From positions 1-56,628 of the forward strand of contig DATGJN010000064.1 of NCBI GenBank assembly GCA_035295165.1: DNA of 56,628 nt. Direction: 5' to 3'. The DNA comes from a bacterium. Lineage in GTDB: Bacteria > Sysuimicrobiota > Sysuimicrobiia > Sysuimicrobiales > Segetimicrobiaceae. A model generated the notes under the pieces. That model had not been told where the DNA came from. It was given only the letters and a program-made list of their open reading frames with translations, and ran no database searches. A program made the translations under genes and the position numbers. Positions 26,064-34,786 of this stretch are shown one piece after another (the stretch's first letter is position 1; every line of letters starts with the position of its first letter).

Positions 26064-26069
26064 ATTATA
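26064..26069 (-). promoter_or_regulatory. Consensus -10 box (TATAAT) of the exporter/glycosyltransferase operon
   Basis: Minus-strand TATAAT is followed by GACGTT and the ATG at 26057. The six-base distance puts the start of transcription at the start codon. There is no recognisable -35 TTGACA at 16-18 bases and no SD, which fits leaderless translation. Confidence 0.5.
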
Positions 26070-26130
26070 GCGTTCACGTGCAGGGGGAGATAGGGCCCAC
26101 GGGAAAGTCTTCGTGTCGGAGGAGACGGTG

Positions 26131-27504
26131 ATGCGGCCGGCGGCGGGCATCTTTCGCGAGTACGACATCAGGGGCGTCGTGGGGCAGGATCTGGACGCCG
26201 AGGCGGGGCAGACGATCGCCCGCGCGTTCGGCGTGTACCTCCGGGGCGCCGGCGTGGATCGCGCGGTCGTGGGCCATGACAACCGCGCCAGCTCCGCCGC
26301 GCTCTACGAGGCCGCGATCCAGGGACTCCGAGACGCCGGTTGCGACGTTACCGCGATCGGGCTCTCCCTCTCGCCGATCTTCTACTTCGCCCTCCGCCAT
26401 CTCAAGATCGACGGCGGGATGATGGTGACCGCGAGCCACAACCCGCCGGAGTTCAACGGGTTCAAGCTCGCCCACGGGCCGGGGACGCTCTACGGAGACG
26501 CCATCCAGCGGGTCCGCGAGATCGCCGAGCGGGAACCCGCGAAGACGGGGGCGGGGCGCATCGAGACGCGCGAGGTGGCCGGGGCGTATGCGGCGATGCT
26601 GCAAGAGCGGATCCACCTCGGTCCACGCAAACTGCGCGTGGCACTTGATTGCGGCAACGGCACGGCAGGCGTCTTCGCCCCGGAGATTCTGCGCGGCTGG
26701 GGCTGTGAGGTGCTCCCGCTGTACTGCGAGCCCGACCCGACGTTTCCGCACCATCAACCGGATCCGGTGGATCCGCACAACCTGGTCGACCTGATCCGTT
26801 TGGTCAGGGACGCCCATGCCGACGTCGGGATCGGCATCGACGGCGATGGGGACCGGATCGGCGCCGTGGACGACCGCGGCGAGATCCTGTGGGGCGACCA
26901 GCTGATGGCACTGTTCTGGCGGGAGATCCTCCCCGTGCATCCGGGTGCCACCGCGCTGATCGAGGTCAAGTGCTCGCAGGCGCTGATCGACGAGGTCCGC
27001 CGCCTGGGGGGCCGTCCCGAGTTCACACGCACCGGTCACTCGCTGATCAAGGCGCGCATGCGAGAGATCGGCGCGGTGTTCGCCGGGGAGATGTCCGGAC
27101 ACATGTTCTTTGCCGACGAGTACTACGGCTACGACGACGCGTTGTACGCCGCCGGGCGCCTGCTCCGCATCCTCTCGCGCACGGAGCGGCGGCTGTCCGA
27201 TCTGGCGAGCGAGATCCCGCGGTACTTTGCGACACCGGAGATCCGCGTGGCGTGCCCCGACGACCGGAAGTTCGAGGTGGTGGCGGCACTTACCCGCGCG
27301 TTCCGGGGACAGTATGAGGTGATCGACGTCGACGGCGCGCGGATCGTGTTCCCCGACGGATGGGGCCTGGTCCGCGCGAGCAACACCCAGCCGGTGTTGG
27401 TCGTCCGGGCGGAAGGTACCACCCCCGAGGCGCTCGAGCGCGCCAAGCGCGTGCTCGAGGACGCGCTGCGCCGGTATCCCGAGGTCGCTCCGGTTTCTTG
27501 GTGA
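26131..27504 (+). CDS. manB: Phosphomannomutase/phosphoglucomutase
   Basis: A 457-residue alpha-D-phosphohexomutase. ATG 26131 is chosen because GGAGGAG lies 6-12 bases upstream. IFREYDIRG is the first domain signature; the phosphorylated Ser is S102 in TASHNPPEFNGFK; the metal loop is GIDGDGDRIG; the sugar-binding loop GEMSGHMFF follows; and the phosphate-binding loop RASNTQPVLVVR is near the C-terminus. It converts mannose-6-P to mannose-1-P (and often glucose phosphates). Mannose-1-P is the precursor of GDP-mannose, which feeds Gmd (53559) and the GDP-mannose epimerase-like enzyme (49690). Confidence 0.93.
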   Translation: MRPAAGIFREYDIRGVVGQDLDAEAGQTIARAFGVYLRGAGVDRAVVGHDNRASSAALYEAAIQGLRDAGCDVTAIGLSLSPIFYFALRHLKIDGGMMVTASHNPPEFNGFKLAHGPGTLYGDAIQRVREIAEREPAKTGAGRIETREVAGAYAAMLQERIHLGPRKLRVALDCGNGTAGVFAPEILRGWGCEVLPLYCEPDPTFPHHQPDPVDPHNLVDLIRLVRDAHADVGIGIDGDGDRIGAVDDRGEILWGDQLMALFWREILPVHPGATALIEVKCSQALIDEVRRLGGRPEFTRTGHSLIKARMREIGAVFAGEMSGHMFFADEYYGYDDALYAAGRLLRILSRTERRLSDLASEIPRYFATPEIRVACPDDRKFEVVAALTRAFRGQYEVIDVDGARIVFPDGWGLVRASNTQPVLVVRAEGTTPEALERAKRVLEDALRRYPEVAPVSW

Positions 27505-27535
27505 ACCCCGAATCGCACGAAGCGACGGAGGAGAC

Positions 27536-29188
27536 GTGCCAAACGGGTCGATGATTCGCGCCGTGTGCGGCGCGGCGCGAAGATGGACGGCGTGGCGACG
27601 CGTCTGTCTCGTGGAGGCGGTTCGCCGCGTCACCGCGCTCGGCGCCGCGATCCTCCTGGTGGCGTCCCTCGTCGTTCCGGCGTTCGGGGCGGCCGCGGCG
27701 CCTCAGGCCGCGCCGATCACGTTGACGGCCGATCACATCGACTACAACACGCAGACCGGCGATGTCGTCGCGGACGGGCACGTCAAGGCCACGCAGGCGG
27801 ACCAGACCATCACGTCCGACCATCTCACCGGGAATCTCCAGACCGGCCAGGTCCACGCCGAAGGTCATGTGACGCTCGCGCAGACCGGCCAGACCTCGAC
27901 CGGCGATGCGCTGACCTACAACTATCGCACGCGCGTGGGGCAGATGAGCAACGCCACGTCCAAGTACGGCCCGTGGAACATGACCGGGCACTCGCTCGAG
28001 ACCGCGCGCGGGCAAGGCGTCGGGTACATGACCTCGCTGACCCCGTGCGACCCGAAGCGTCCCGCGTTCCTCGTCAAGTCGAAGCGGGTGGTCGTGATCC
28101 CCGACGACCACCTGACCGCCTATCAGTCGACGCTGTATGTGTACGGCGTGCCGGTGGCCTATCTTCCGGTGTACACTGCGTCCCTCCGGCGACGACGGAA
28201 CGCGGAGAGCGGCCCCACGATCGGCTATACGACCTTCGACGGGCTGTTCGCGGAGTACAATCAGTTCTTTCTTCTGGGGGACGCGACCGATCAGTTACGC
28301 GTGCGCTACGGCACAAACAGCCTGGTTACGGTCGAGAACATCCTGAGCGAGCGTGCGGCGGATCACGTGTGGTCGTTGCACCTCGGTCGACAGGAGTTCT
28401 ACGACCAGAACGGCAACCTGGCGAACGTGGATCGCAACTCGATCGATCTCGTGTACGACGGCCACGACATCCCGGGCGTGCCTGCATCGTACCAGTTCGA
28501 GGCGCACTACGGAGACTACCACGAGAAATTGACCGGCGTGGACACCACGCGCGCCGACGGGATCGTGACGGTGTCGAGCAACACGTTCCAGTTGTCCAAG
28601 GTGCTGAGCGCCGCGGCGAGCGCGTACTACAAGTACGACTACTACGGGACGGGGCAGCAGCGCAACATCTACTCGGTCCAGGCCGCGCTGTCCCAGGTGC
28701 TGAACCCGGTCAGTTCGGCCACGCTGTCGTACAACCTCGTGTCGATCACCGGGATCAACCCGTCGCAGTTTGTCACGAACGGCGGACCCTTCGATCCGTT
28801 CTCGTTCGACAGCCTGAACAACGCGAGCGCGGTGACCCTGACCTACTCCTACTATCCCATCCGCGGATTGTTTCAATCCGGCAGTTGGAACGTGGCGTAC
28901 GACTTCAACAGCCTGCAAACGACCACGAACATGTCGTTGAACTTCAATATCAGCCCGTCGTTGGTGTTCACCACGGCGGCGACCTACAACCTCACGCAGT
29001 CGCTTTTGACCGAGGTCGACTATGCCGTGAACGGCACGTGCGACTGCCTGTCGCTTGGCCTGTTGTATCGGACGTTCCCGAGCAGTCCCGCGAGCAACAC
29101 CTGGTACATCACGGTCGGCGTGAACACGCTCCCGGGCGCGTCGACGCAGTTCCAGCTTGGGGGCGGCGCGCCGAGCCATTTCCCCTAG
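27536..29188 (+). CDS. OstA/LptD-like outer-membrane protein
   Basis: A 550-residue protein from GTG 27536, with GGAGGAG just upstream. A long N-terminus ends in a signal-type segment (about 30-55, LGAAILLVASLVVPAFG). Residues about 60-140 are the OstA repeat region (ITLTADHIDYNTQTGDVVADGHV, TITSDHLTGNLQTGQVHAEGHV), a beta-jellyroll stack as in LptA and the N-terminus of LptD. The rest (about 190-550) is aromatic- and Asn/Ser-rich beta sequence (YYKYDYYG, YPIRGLFQSG) compatible with an outer-membrane barrel. LptD inserts LPS into the outer leaflet. Whether this organism makes LPS is unproven. C162 and C504/C506 are candidate disulfide residues. Confidence 0.83.
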   Translation: MPNGSMIRAVCGAARRWTAWRRVCLVEAVRRVTALGAAILLVASLVVPAFGAAAAPQAAPITLTADHIDYNTQTGDVVADGHVKATQADQTITSDHLTGNLQTGQVHAEGHVTLAQTGQTSTGDALTYNYRTRVGQMSNATSKYGPWNMTGHSLETARGQGVGYMTSLTPCDPKRPAFLVKSKRVVVIPDDHLTAYQSTLYVYGVPVAYLPVYTASLRRRRNAESGPTIGYTTFDGLFAEYNQFFLLGDATDQLRVRYGTNSLVTVENILSERAADHVWSLHLGRQEFYDQNGNLANVDRNSIDLVYDGHDIPGVPASYQFEAHYGDYHEKLTGVDTTRADGIVTVSSNTFQLSKVLSAAASAYYKYDYYGTGQQRNIYSVQAALSQVLNPVSSATLSYNLVSITGINPSQFVTNGGPFDPFSFDSLNNASAVTLTYSYYPIRGLFQSGSWNVAYDFNSLQTTTNMSLNFNISPSLVFTTAATYNLTQSLLTEVDYAVNGTCDCLSLGLLYRTFPSSPASNTWYITVGVNTLPGASTQFQLGGGAPSHFP

Positions 29189-29267
29189 GGCGGTCCGTAG
29201 GGATCTCGCGCGTGTCCCGAGAGCGTGCACGTGTGCCAACGCCCTGGTCTGCGCCGCGCATCTAGTC

Positions 29268-29273
29268 TATACT
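29268..29273 (+). promoter_or_regulatory. Candidate -10 box upstream of the DUF2993-like gene
   Basis: TATACT (five of six consensus bases) lies 62 bp before ATG 29336 in a locally AT-rich stretch. The -35 region is weak (TGGTCT with 17-base spacing). This would give a leader containing the SD GGAGGG. Confidence 0.35.
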
Positions 29274-29335
29274 TTAGAATTGGTTGTCCACCCACCAGCG
29301 GGAGGGGTGCTGACGTCCCCGAACGGAGGGTTGAG

Positions 29336-30070
29336 ATGTTCCGGTATCTCGCGGCGCTCTCGATCGTAGCGTGTGTGGCCGGCGCCGTGTCGGTTGGGAA
29401 CGCCGCGCTGACGATTGCCGACACGTCGGTCTTGAAGCCGATCTTCACCCAACTGCTCGACAACCCCCCGGTGCTGCGTCTCGACGTGGTCCCCGATCTC
29501 TATGAGGGAGGCTACGCGCGGATCAGCATCTACGCCGAGCATCCAGACATCAAGGGGATGCACATCGATCAGCTCTGGATCCGCCTGGTCGGGGTGAGCT
29601 TCGATCCGCAGGCACTCCGGGCCGGCGAGTTGAAAGTGCAGGACGTGCGCGAGAGCGCCATCTACGGAAAGCTCCAACTCGCGAGCGTGCAGGATTTCCT
29701 CAACCACGAGGGCTCGGTGCGGGACGTGCGGCTCGTCGCGCGCGAGGACACGATCCTGGCCTCCGGGACGGTCCTGTACAACGGTGTTCCCACGCGGGTG
29801 CGGATGCAGGGCGTGTTCCAGGTCTACGGAGCGCCCGAGGTGTTCTTCCACCTCCAGGCGCTGCTCGTGAACTCGATCCCCGTCCCGTACGTCCTGGTCG
29901 ACAAGCTCGAGCGGCAGATGAACCCGGTCGTGGACTTTCGTACGTGGCCGGTCCCGTTCCCGATCCGGACGTTCCACCAGGACAACGGCACCTTCGTGTT
30001 GAGCAGTCAGACCGACTACTCGCAGCCCTGCGACGTGTGCGGGGGCGCTCCGGTGAAGCTGAAGCCGTGA
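29336..30070 (+). CDS. Secreted DUF2993/LmeA-like lipid-binding-type protein
   Basis: A 244-residue protein from ATG 29336 with SD GGAGGG. A signal peptide (FRYLAALSIVACVAGAVSVGNA) is followed by a repeated beta/amphipathic pattern: LRLDVVPDLYEGGYARISIYAEH, IDQLWIRLVGVSFDPQALRAGELKVQDVRES, and VRLVAREDTILASGTVLYNGVP. This matches the DUF2993 family, whose characterised member LmeA binds phospholipid in mycobacterial mannolipid synthesis. A CDVCG motif sits at the C-terminus. Location between an OstA/LptD-like gene and a methyltransferase gene suggests an envelope role. The family assignment is from overall pattern, not a decisive motif. Confidence 0.65.
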   Translation: MFRYLAALSIVACVAGAVSVGNAALTIADTSVLKPIFTQLLDNPPVLRLDVVPDLYEGGYARISIYAEHPDIKGMHIDQLWIRLVGVSFDPQALRAGELKVQDVRESAIYGKLQLASVQDFLNHEGSVRDVRLVAREDTILASGTVLYNGVPTRVRMQGVFQVYGAPEVFFHLQALLVNSIPVPYVLVDKLERQMNPVVDFRTWPVPFPIRTFHQDNGTFVLSSQTDYSQPCDVCGGAPVKLKP

Positions 30071-31941
30071 GCCGGCCGGACCATCCGCTCGGCGCACGTC
30101 TGGCGCAGGGGCCGCTGCTCTGCGATGGGGCGATGGGGACCCTGCTGTACGCGCGGGGAGTCCCCTTTGACCACTGTTTCGACGCGCTGAACGCGACCCA
30201 GCGCGAGCTGGTCCTCAACGTGCACCTCGACTACCTGCGCGCCGGCGCGGAGATGATCGAGACCAACACGTTTGGCGCCAACGCGATGCGGCTCGCCGCT
30301 CACGGGCTCGCCGACCGGGTCCGCGACCTCAACTGGCAGGGCGCCAAGATCGCGAAGGAAGCCCGTGACGTCTTCGGGCGACCGGTGCTGATCGCTGGTT
30401 CGGTGGGGCCGCTCGGCCGGCCGGTCGCCCCGTTCGGGAGGATCACCCCATCGGAGGCGCACGCGGCATTTCGCGCGCAGATCGATGCGCTTGTCGAGGG
30501 CGGCGTGGACGTGTTGATCTTGGAGACGTTCGCCGACCTCACCGAGATCCAGGAGGCGGTGCGGGTGGCGCGGGCGGCGTGCGACCTTCCCGTGATCGCG
30601 CAGATGACGTTTACCGAGGACGGCCGCACGCGCTACGGGCACAGCCCCGCCGAGGTCGTGGCGGCCCTGGAGGGGTTCGGGGCGGATGTGATCGGCGCGA
30701 ACTGCAGCGTGGGGCCGGTGCCGATGCTCGAGGTGGTGCAGCAGATGGCCGCGGTGACCCGCACGCCGCTCTCGGCGCAGCCCAACGCCGGGTTCCCAAC
30801 GCTCGTCGACGGCCGCTATCTTTATGTGTCGTCGCCCGAACACGTCGCCGCATACGCGCGGAAGATGGTCGAAGCAGGCGTGGTCCTAGTTGGCGGGTGC
30901 TGCGGCACGACCCCCGAACACATCGCGGCGATCGCACGCGCGATCGCCGATCTGCGCCCCACCGCGGCGCCGCGGCCGGCGACGCTGCCGGCGGCCCCGG
31001 CGCCGGAGGCTGCGTTGCGGGCCGTGGACGAACCGAGCGAGCTTGCGCGGAAACTCCGCAAGACGTTCGTGATCAGCGTCGAGGTCGACCCGCCGAAGGG
31101 GCTCGACGCGACGAAAGACCTGGAGGGGGCGCGCCTGCTCAAGGAGGCCGGCGCGGACGTGATCGATGTCGGCGACAGCCCGATCGGCCGCGTGCGGATG
31201 AGCGCGCTCGCGATGTGCTTCCTCATCCAGCAGCACGTCGGGATCGAGACGATCATCCACTTCACGACCCGCGACCGCAACCTCGTCGGCCTGCAGGCGG
31301 ACCTGATCGGCGCGCACGCCATGGGGGTGCGCAACATCCTGGCGCTCACCGGGGAGCCCCCGCGCGGAGACTATCCGAACGTGACGGCCGTGTACGATGT
31401 GGACAGCCCCGGCCTCGCCCGCATCATCAAGCAGTTCAACGAGGGGCTCGACTTGGCCGGCAAGTCGATCGGGCATCCGGCGCGCTTCCTCATCGGCGCC
31501 GCGCTCGACATGCACCCGGCGACCCTCGATCGCGAGCTGCCCCGCCTCGAACGCAAGCTGGAGGCGGGAGTGGACTTCCTGATGACCCAGCCGATCTACG
31601 AGCCCGAGGTGCTGGATCGGTTCGAGCGCCGCGTGGGCCGGCTGCCGGTCCCGATCCTGGTCGGCGTGCTTCCGCTTCAGAGCTTCCGGCACGCCGAGTT
31701 CCTCCACAACGAGGTGCCGGGCATCACGATCCCGCAGTGGGTGCGGGACCGCATGCAGGCCGCCGGGAACGCCGGCCGCGAGGAGGGTCTCCGTCTCGCC
31801 CGCGAGCTGCTGTTCGCGCTGCTCGACCGGATCGACGGGGCGTACCTGATGCCCTCGTTTGGACGGTACGAGGTCGTGGCCACGCTCGTGCGAGAGATGA
31901 GGGCGCGAATCGGGACGGGCTCGGACCGCGTCCGGACGTGA
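30067..31941 (+). CDS. Fused homocysteine S-methyltransferase / methylenetetrahydrofolate reductase
   Basis: A 624-residue two-domain enzyme; GTG 30067 overlaps the previous stop by 4 bp. Residues about 1-310 form the homocysteine methyltransferase barrel (LLCDGAMGTLLY, ETNTFGAN) with zinc ligands C213 (GANCSVG) and C278-C279 (GGCCGTTP). After an Ala/Pro linker, residues about 340-615 form the MTHFR/MetF barrel (SVEVDPPKG, HFTTRDRN, ILALTGEPPRGDYP, DFLMTQPIY). This is the YitJ arrangement: 5-methyl-THF is made from methylene-THF and its methyl group passes to homocysteine to give methionine. Its place in an envelope operon is probably incidental. Confidence 0.93.
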   Translation: MSRPDHPLGARLAQGPLLCDGAMGTLLYARGVPFDHCFDALNATQRELVLNVHLDYLRAGAEMIETNTFGANAMRLAAHGLADRVRDLNWQGAKIAKEARDVFGRPVLIAGSVGPLGRPVAPFGRITPSEAHAAFRAQIDALVEGGVDVLILETFADLTEIQEAVRVARAACDLPVIAQMTFTEDGRTRYGHSPAEVVAALEGFGADVIGANCSVGPVPMLEVVQQMAAVTRTPLSAQPNAGFPTLVDGRYLYVSSPEHVAAYARKMVEAGVVLVGGCCGTTPEHIAAIARAIADLRPTAAPRPATLPAAPAPEAALRAVDEPSELARKLRKTFVISVEVDPPKGLDATKDLEGARLLKEAGADVIDVGDSPIGRVRMSALAMCFLIQQHVGIETIIHFTTRDRNLVGLQADLIGAHAMGVRNILALTGEPPRGDYPNVTAVYDVDSPGLARIIKQFNEGLDLAGKSIGHPARFLIGAALDMHPATLDRELPRLERKLEAGVDFLMTQPIYEPEVLDRFERRVGRLPVPILVGVLPLQSFRHAEFLHNEVPGITIPQWVRDRMQAAGNAGREEGLRLARELLFALLDRIDGAYLMPSFGRYEVVATLVREMRARIGTGSDRVRT

Positions 31942-31999
31942 CGACCATTCGGCCTGACGGGTTGCCGCGCGGCCTGATGTCGCGGTCGCTGAGGGCGTC

Positions 32000-34672
32000 G
32001 TGACGGTCGATCTCAACCGGCCGACCACCGTGCCGATGCGCCTTCCGGGTCACGCCGGCGCGTTCACGGCCTACGTGCGCTGGGCCGGGGTGGCCATTGC
32101 CGCGTTCTTTGCCGCCGGGTACTCTACGATCGGGTTTGCCCTGCTCTTCTTCGGCCAGTTGTGGAGCCTCGCCCGCCGGCAGACATGGCTGTGGGGGGCG
32201 ACCGCGGTGGACCTGCCGCTTGCGGTGTTCGGCGCGGTCCTGCTGGCGTCCGCGGCGATGTCGCCGTATCGATCGCTCGCGCTCGGTGTGACCCTGATGC
32301 TGATCATCTCCGGCGCCGTGTACTTCGGCGGACTCACGTGGCTGTTGCGTCGCGACCCCGGGGTGCGCCGCACACTGCTGCGCGTGTGGGCGATGGGGTC
32401 CGCCGTCACGGCGCTCGCGGGCCTCGCCTACAGCGCCACCCACCACCTTCGCCTCAACCACGGCCCGATCGTCCCCGACCGCGCGCAGATTTTCCACGGC
32501 GTCGGGCCGAACGGGCTGGGCACGACGATGCTGCTCGGAAGCGTGCTCGCGCTCGGTCTCGCGTTTCGGGCGCGCGGCCGCTGGCGGCTGCTCTGGCTCG
32601 CCGCGGCCGTCCTCGGCTTTGCCGCGCTGCTTGCGAGCGCATCGCGAGCTTCGCTGGTTGGGTGGGTCGCGGCGGTCATCTATCTGGTGTGGAAGGAGCT
32701 GCGGACGCGACCGCGCCTCGCGGTGATGATTCTCGGCGTGGGGCTCGCGGCGCTGGTCCTCATCGTGACGGCGTCCCCCCAACTGATGTCCCGCGTCCGA
32801 TACACGATGAGCGACGTCACCGGAAACCGGGTGCGCATCTGGGAGACGTCCCTGCAGATGATCGCCGCGCGCCCGCTGCTCGGGACCGGCTTTGGCACGT
32901 TCGAGACCGCCTACGACCAGCGCAAGGATCCCTCGATGAGCTCCGAACCGTTCGCCTTCAACATGGGCCTCAATCTCGCCGTGGAGACCGGCCTCCTTGG
33001 CCTGCTTGCCGCCTGCTGGGTGGGGCTCGTTGCCGTGCGCGAATGGTTTCGCACCGGGCGACGCGCGCCGCCGGGGGGGGATCCGCTTCGCGCGGTCGTC
33101 GGCGCGCTGTGGATCGGCCTCCTGGTGGATCAACTGGCGGACAACACGCTCTTCTCCATCAGTACGAGCGCCGGACTGTGGCTGCTGTTGGCGCTGGTCG
33201 TGAGTCCCGCGCCCCCGTCAGTTGGCGCGACTTCGCCCGACGCTGGCGGCCGGGGACCCGTCGGTGCCCCTGCGCCCGGCACCACGGCGGCCCGGACGGG
33301 GATCACGGGGCGGTTGGCGTTCGCCGTCTTCACGTTCGGGCCAACGATGTTGTTCTTCTTTCTCCCGCCGCTGTTCTACCGCGTGCCGATGATCGCCTAT
33401 CTCAACCACGACCGGTCGATCTACGTCGCCGCGCGCGACGTTGTGCAGGCGCTGGCGGTGTGCGCCGCCTGGTTCGGCGTCGCGCTCGCGATCGTGCTGT
33501 GGCCCGGACGGGCCCGGGCGGCCGCGCGCGAATGGACGCCGTCCGTCGTGTGGATCGCGTTCGTCGTGTTCTCGCTGGTGGGCGGCGCGATCGCTCTGGT
33601 CCACGAAGTGATCGCCCTGCCGGCGGCGATCGAGGATTTTGTGCACCAACTTTCCCTCATGCCCGCGCTCGCCGTGATCCTCGGTGTCTACCTGTTGCGG
33701 CAACCGCGATCCCCACAGGCGCCCCGGCGGGTCGTGGCCGTGTGGGTGCTGCTCGCCCTCGATCTCGCCGTCTCGGTGCTGACGCCGTTGGCGCTCGCAA
33801 AGGTGGCGCCGGCTGCGTTCACGATCGTGATGCTCCTGTACGGCATGTGTGTGCTCGGCGTTCCGTGGCGCCGGCTGGCGTTCGCCGCAGTCGCGATGAC
33901 GCTCGTGGTTGCCGCGGCGTTCCCGGCGAAAGAATACCTGCGGGCGCGCTTCTACGGTACGGACGCTTACCAGCGCCTCGGCTTTCTGTCGCACCACCCG
34001 CAGCAGCCGGCGACCCAGCCGTCCGGCGCGCCGACCGCCGCCGCGGCCGCGCAAGCGTACGCGCAGAAGATGGCCGTATACGACGTCTACGAGGGCGGCC
34101 TGCGGTTTCACCGCGCACCGGGCGCGCTCGGCGATCTCGAATACCTCGCGTGGCGAGGCCTGAACCGGATCAACCGTCTTGCGGATCTTGCCTACGTGGT
34201 GCAGGAGACGCCCAGCGCCGTGCCGTTCGCTCGCGGCGCGACGTACGTGCCTCTCATAAGCAAGTTTGTTCCGAGGGTATTTTGGAAAGACAAGCCCGGA
34301 GAGGACGCTGGGCAGTTCTACGGCCACCGGTACGAGTTCCTCGACCCGACGGATACCACCCATAGCGACAACCTCCCGATGGTCACCGAGGGATGGGTCA
34401 ATGGAGGGTGGACCGGCGTGGTCCTCTCTGCCGCGTTCGTGGGCATCATCCTGCGAGGCATCTGGACCTACTGGGTCGGGGAGCACGCGGCGCCCGGCAA
34501 CCTGCTCATCGGCGCCGTCATCGTCGCGACCGCCGTGGACGGGGAGTCGAACCTGAGCCTGATGGTCGGCGGCGTCATCCACGCGCTCGTTGTGTACTGG
34601 GCCATCACGGCGATCGCGGAGCGCTGGGGACGGCGGCGGGATCGACGAGTTGTCGCGAGGACCGAGACCTGA
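32000..34672 (+). CDS. Double polymerase/ligase-like membrane protein (O-antigen ligase-like half fused to Wzy-like half)
   Basis: An 890-residue, very hydrophobic protein from GTG 32000. Residues 1-about 405 have the topology of the O-antigen ligase (WaaL/RfaL) family, including the long loop ending in TGNRVRIWETSLQMIAARPLLGTGFGTFE and later NMGLNLAVETGLLGLLA. After a Gly/Pro/Ala linker (about 405-435), a second block of about ten helices ends in a large loop and the FVPRVFWKDKPGED ... SDNLPMVTEGWVNGG segment, typical of Wzy-like repeat polymerases. Each half would normally be an independent gene of about 400-470 residues. It may both polymerise and ligate, or two halves may form one polymerase; this is inferred. 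Confidence 0.75.
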   Translation: MTVDLNRPTTVPMRLPGHAGAFTAYVRWAGVAIAAFFAAGYSTIGFALLFFGQLWSLARRQTWLWGATAVDLPLAVFGAVLLASAAMSPYRSLALGVTLMLIISGAVYFGGLTWLLRRDPGVRRTLLRVWAMGSAVTALAGLAYSATHHLRLNHGPIVPDRAQIFHGVGPNGLGTTMLLGSVLALGLAFRARGRWRLLWLAAAVLGFAALLASASRASLVGWVAAVIYLVWKELRTRPRLAVMILGVGLAALVLIVTASPQLMSRVRYTMSDVTGNRVRIWETSLQMIAARPLLGTGFGTFETAYDQRKDPSMSSEPFAFNMGLNLAVETGLLGLLAACWVGLVAVREWFRTGRRAPPGGDPLRAVVGALWIGLLVDQLADNTLFSISTSAGLWLLLALVVSPAPPSVGATSPDAGGRGPVGAPAPGTTAARTGITGRLAFAVFTFGPTMLFFFLPPLFYRVPMIAYLNHDRSIYVAARDVVQALAVCAAWFGVALAIVLWPGRARAAAREWTPSVVWIAFVVFSLVGGAIALVHEVIALPAAIEDFVHQLSLMPALAVILGVYLLRQPRSPQAPRRVVAVWVLLALDLAVSVLTPLALAKVAPAAFTIVMLLYGMCVLGVPWRRLAFAAVAMTLVVAAAFPAKEYLRARFYGTDAYQRLGFLSHHPQQPATQPSGAPTAAAAAQAYAQKMAVYDVYEGGLRFHRAPGALGDLEYLAWRGLNRINRLADLAYVVQETPSAVPFARGATYVPLISKFVPRVFWKDKPGEDAGQFYGHRYEFLDPTDTTHSDNLPMVTEGWVNGGWTGVVLSAAFVGIILRGIWTYWVGEHAAPGNLLIGAVIVATAVDGESNLSLMVGGVIHALVVYWAITAIAERWGRRRDRRVVARTET

Positions 34673-34786
34673 TCCAATGGAACGTGCTCGGAAATTGCGC
34701 CCCCCACGGGCGGATGATACCATGAGGCCGCGATCGGCCAAACCGCGCGGGGCGTTGCTGGACAGCCGAGGGAGACAGGGGCGACC

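Noticed and set aside
26074-27633. A 519-codon minus-strand open frame opposite the phosphomannomutase
   Set aside because: Shadow of a gene with all phosphohexomutase motifs; the antisense product is low complexity.
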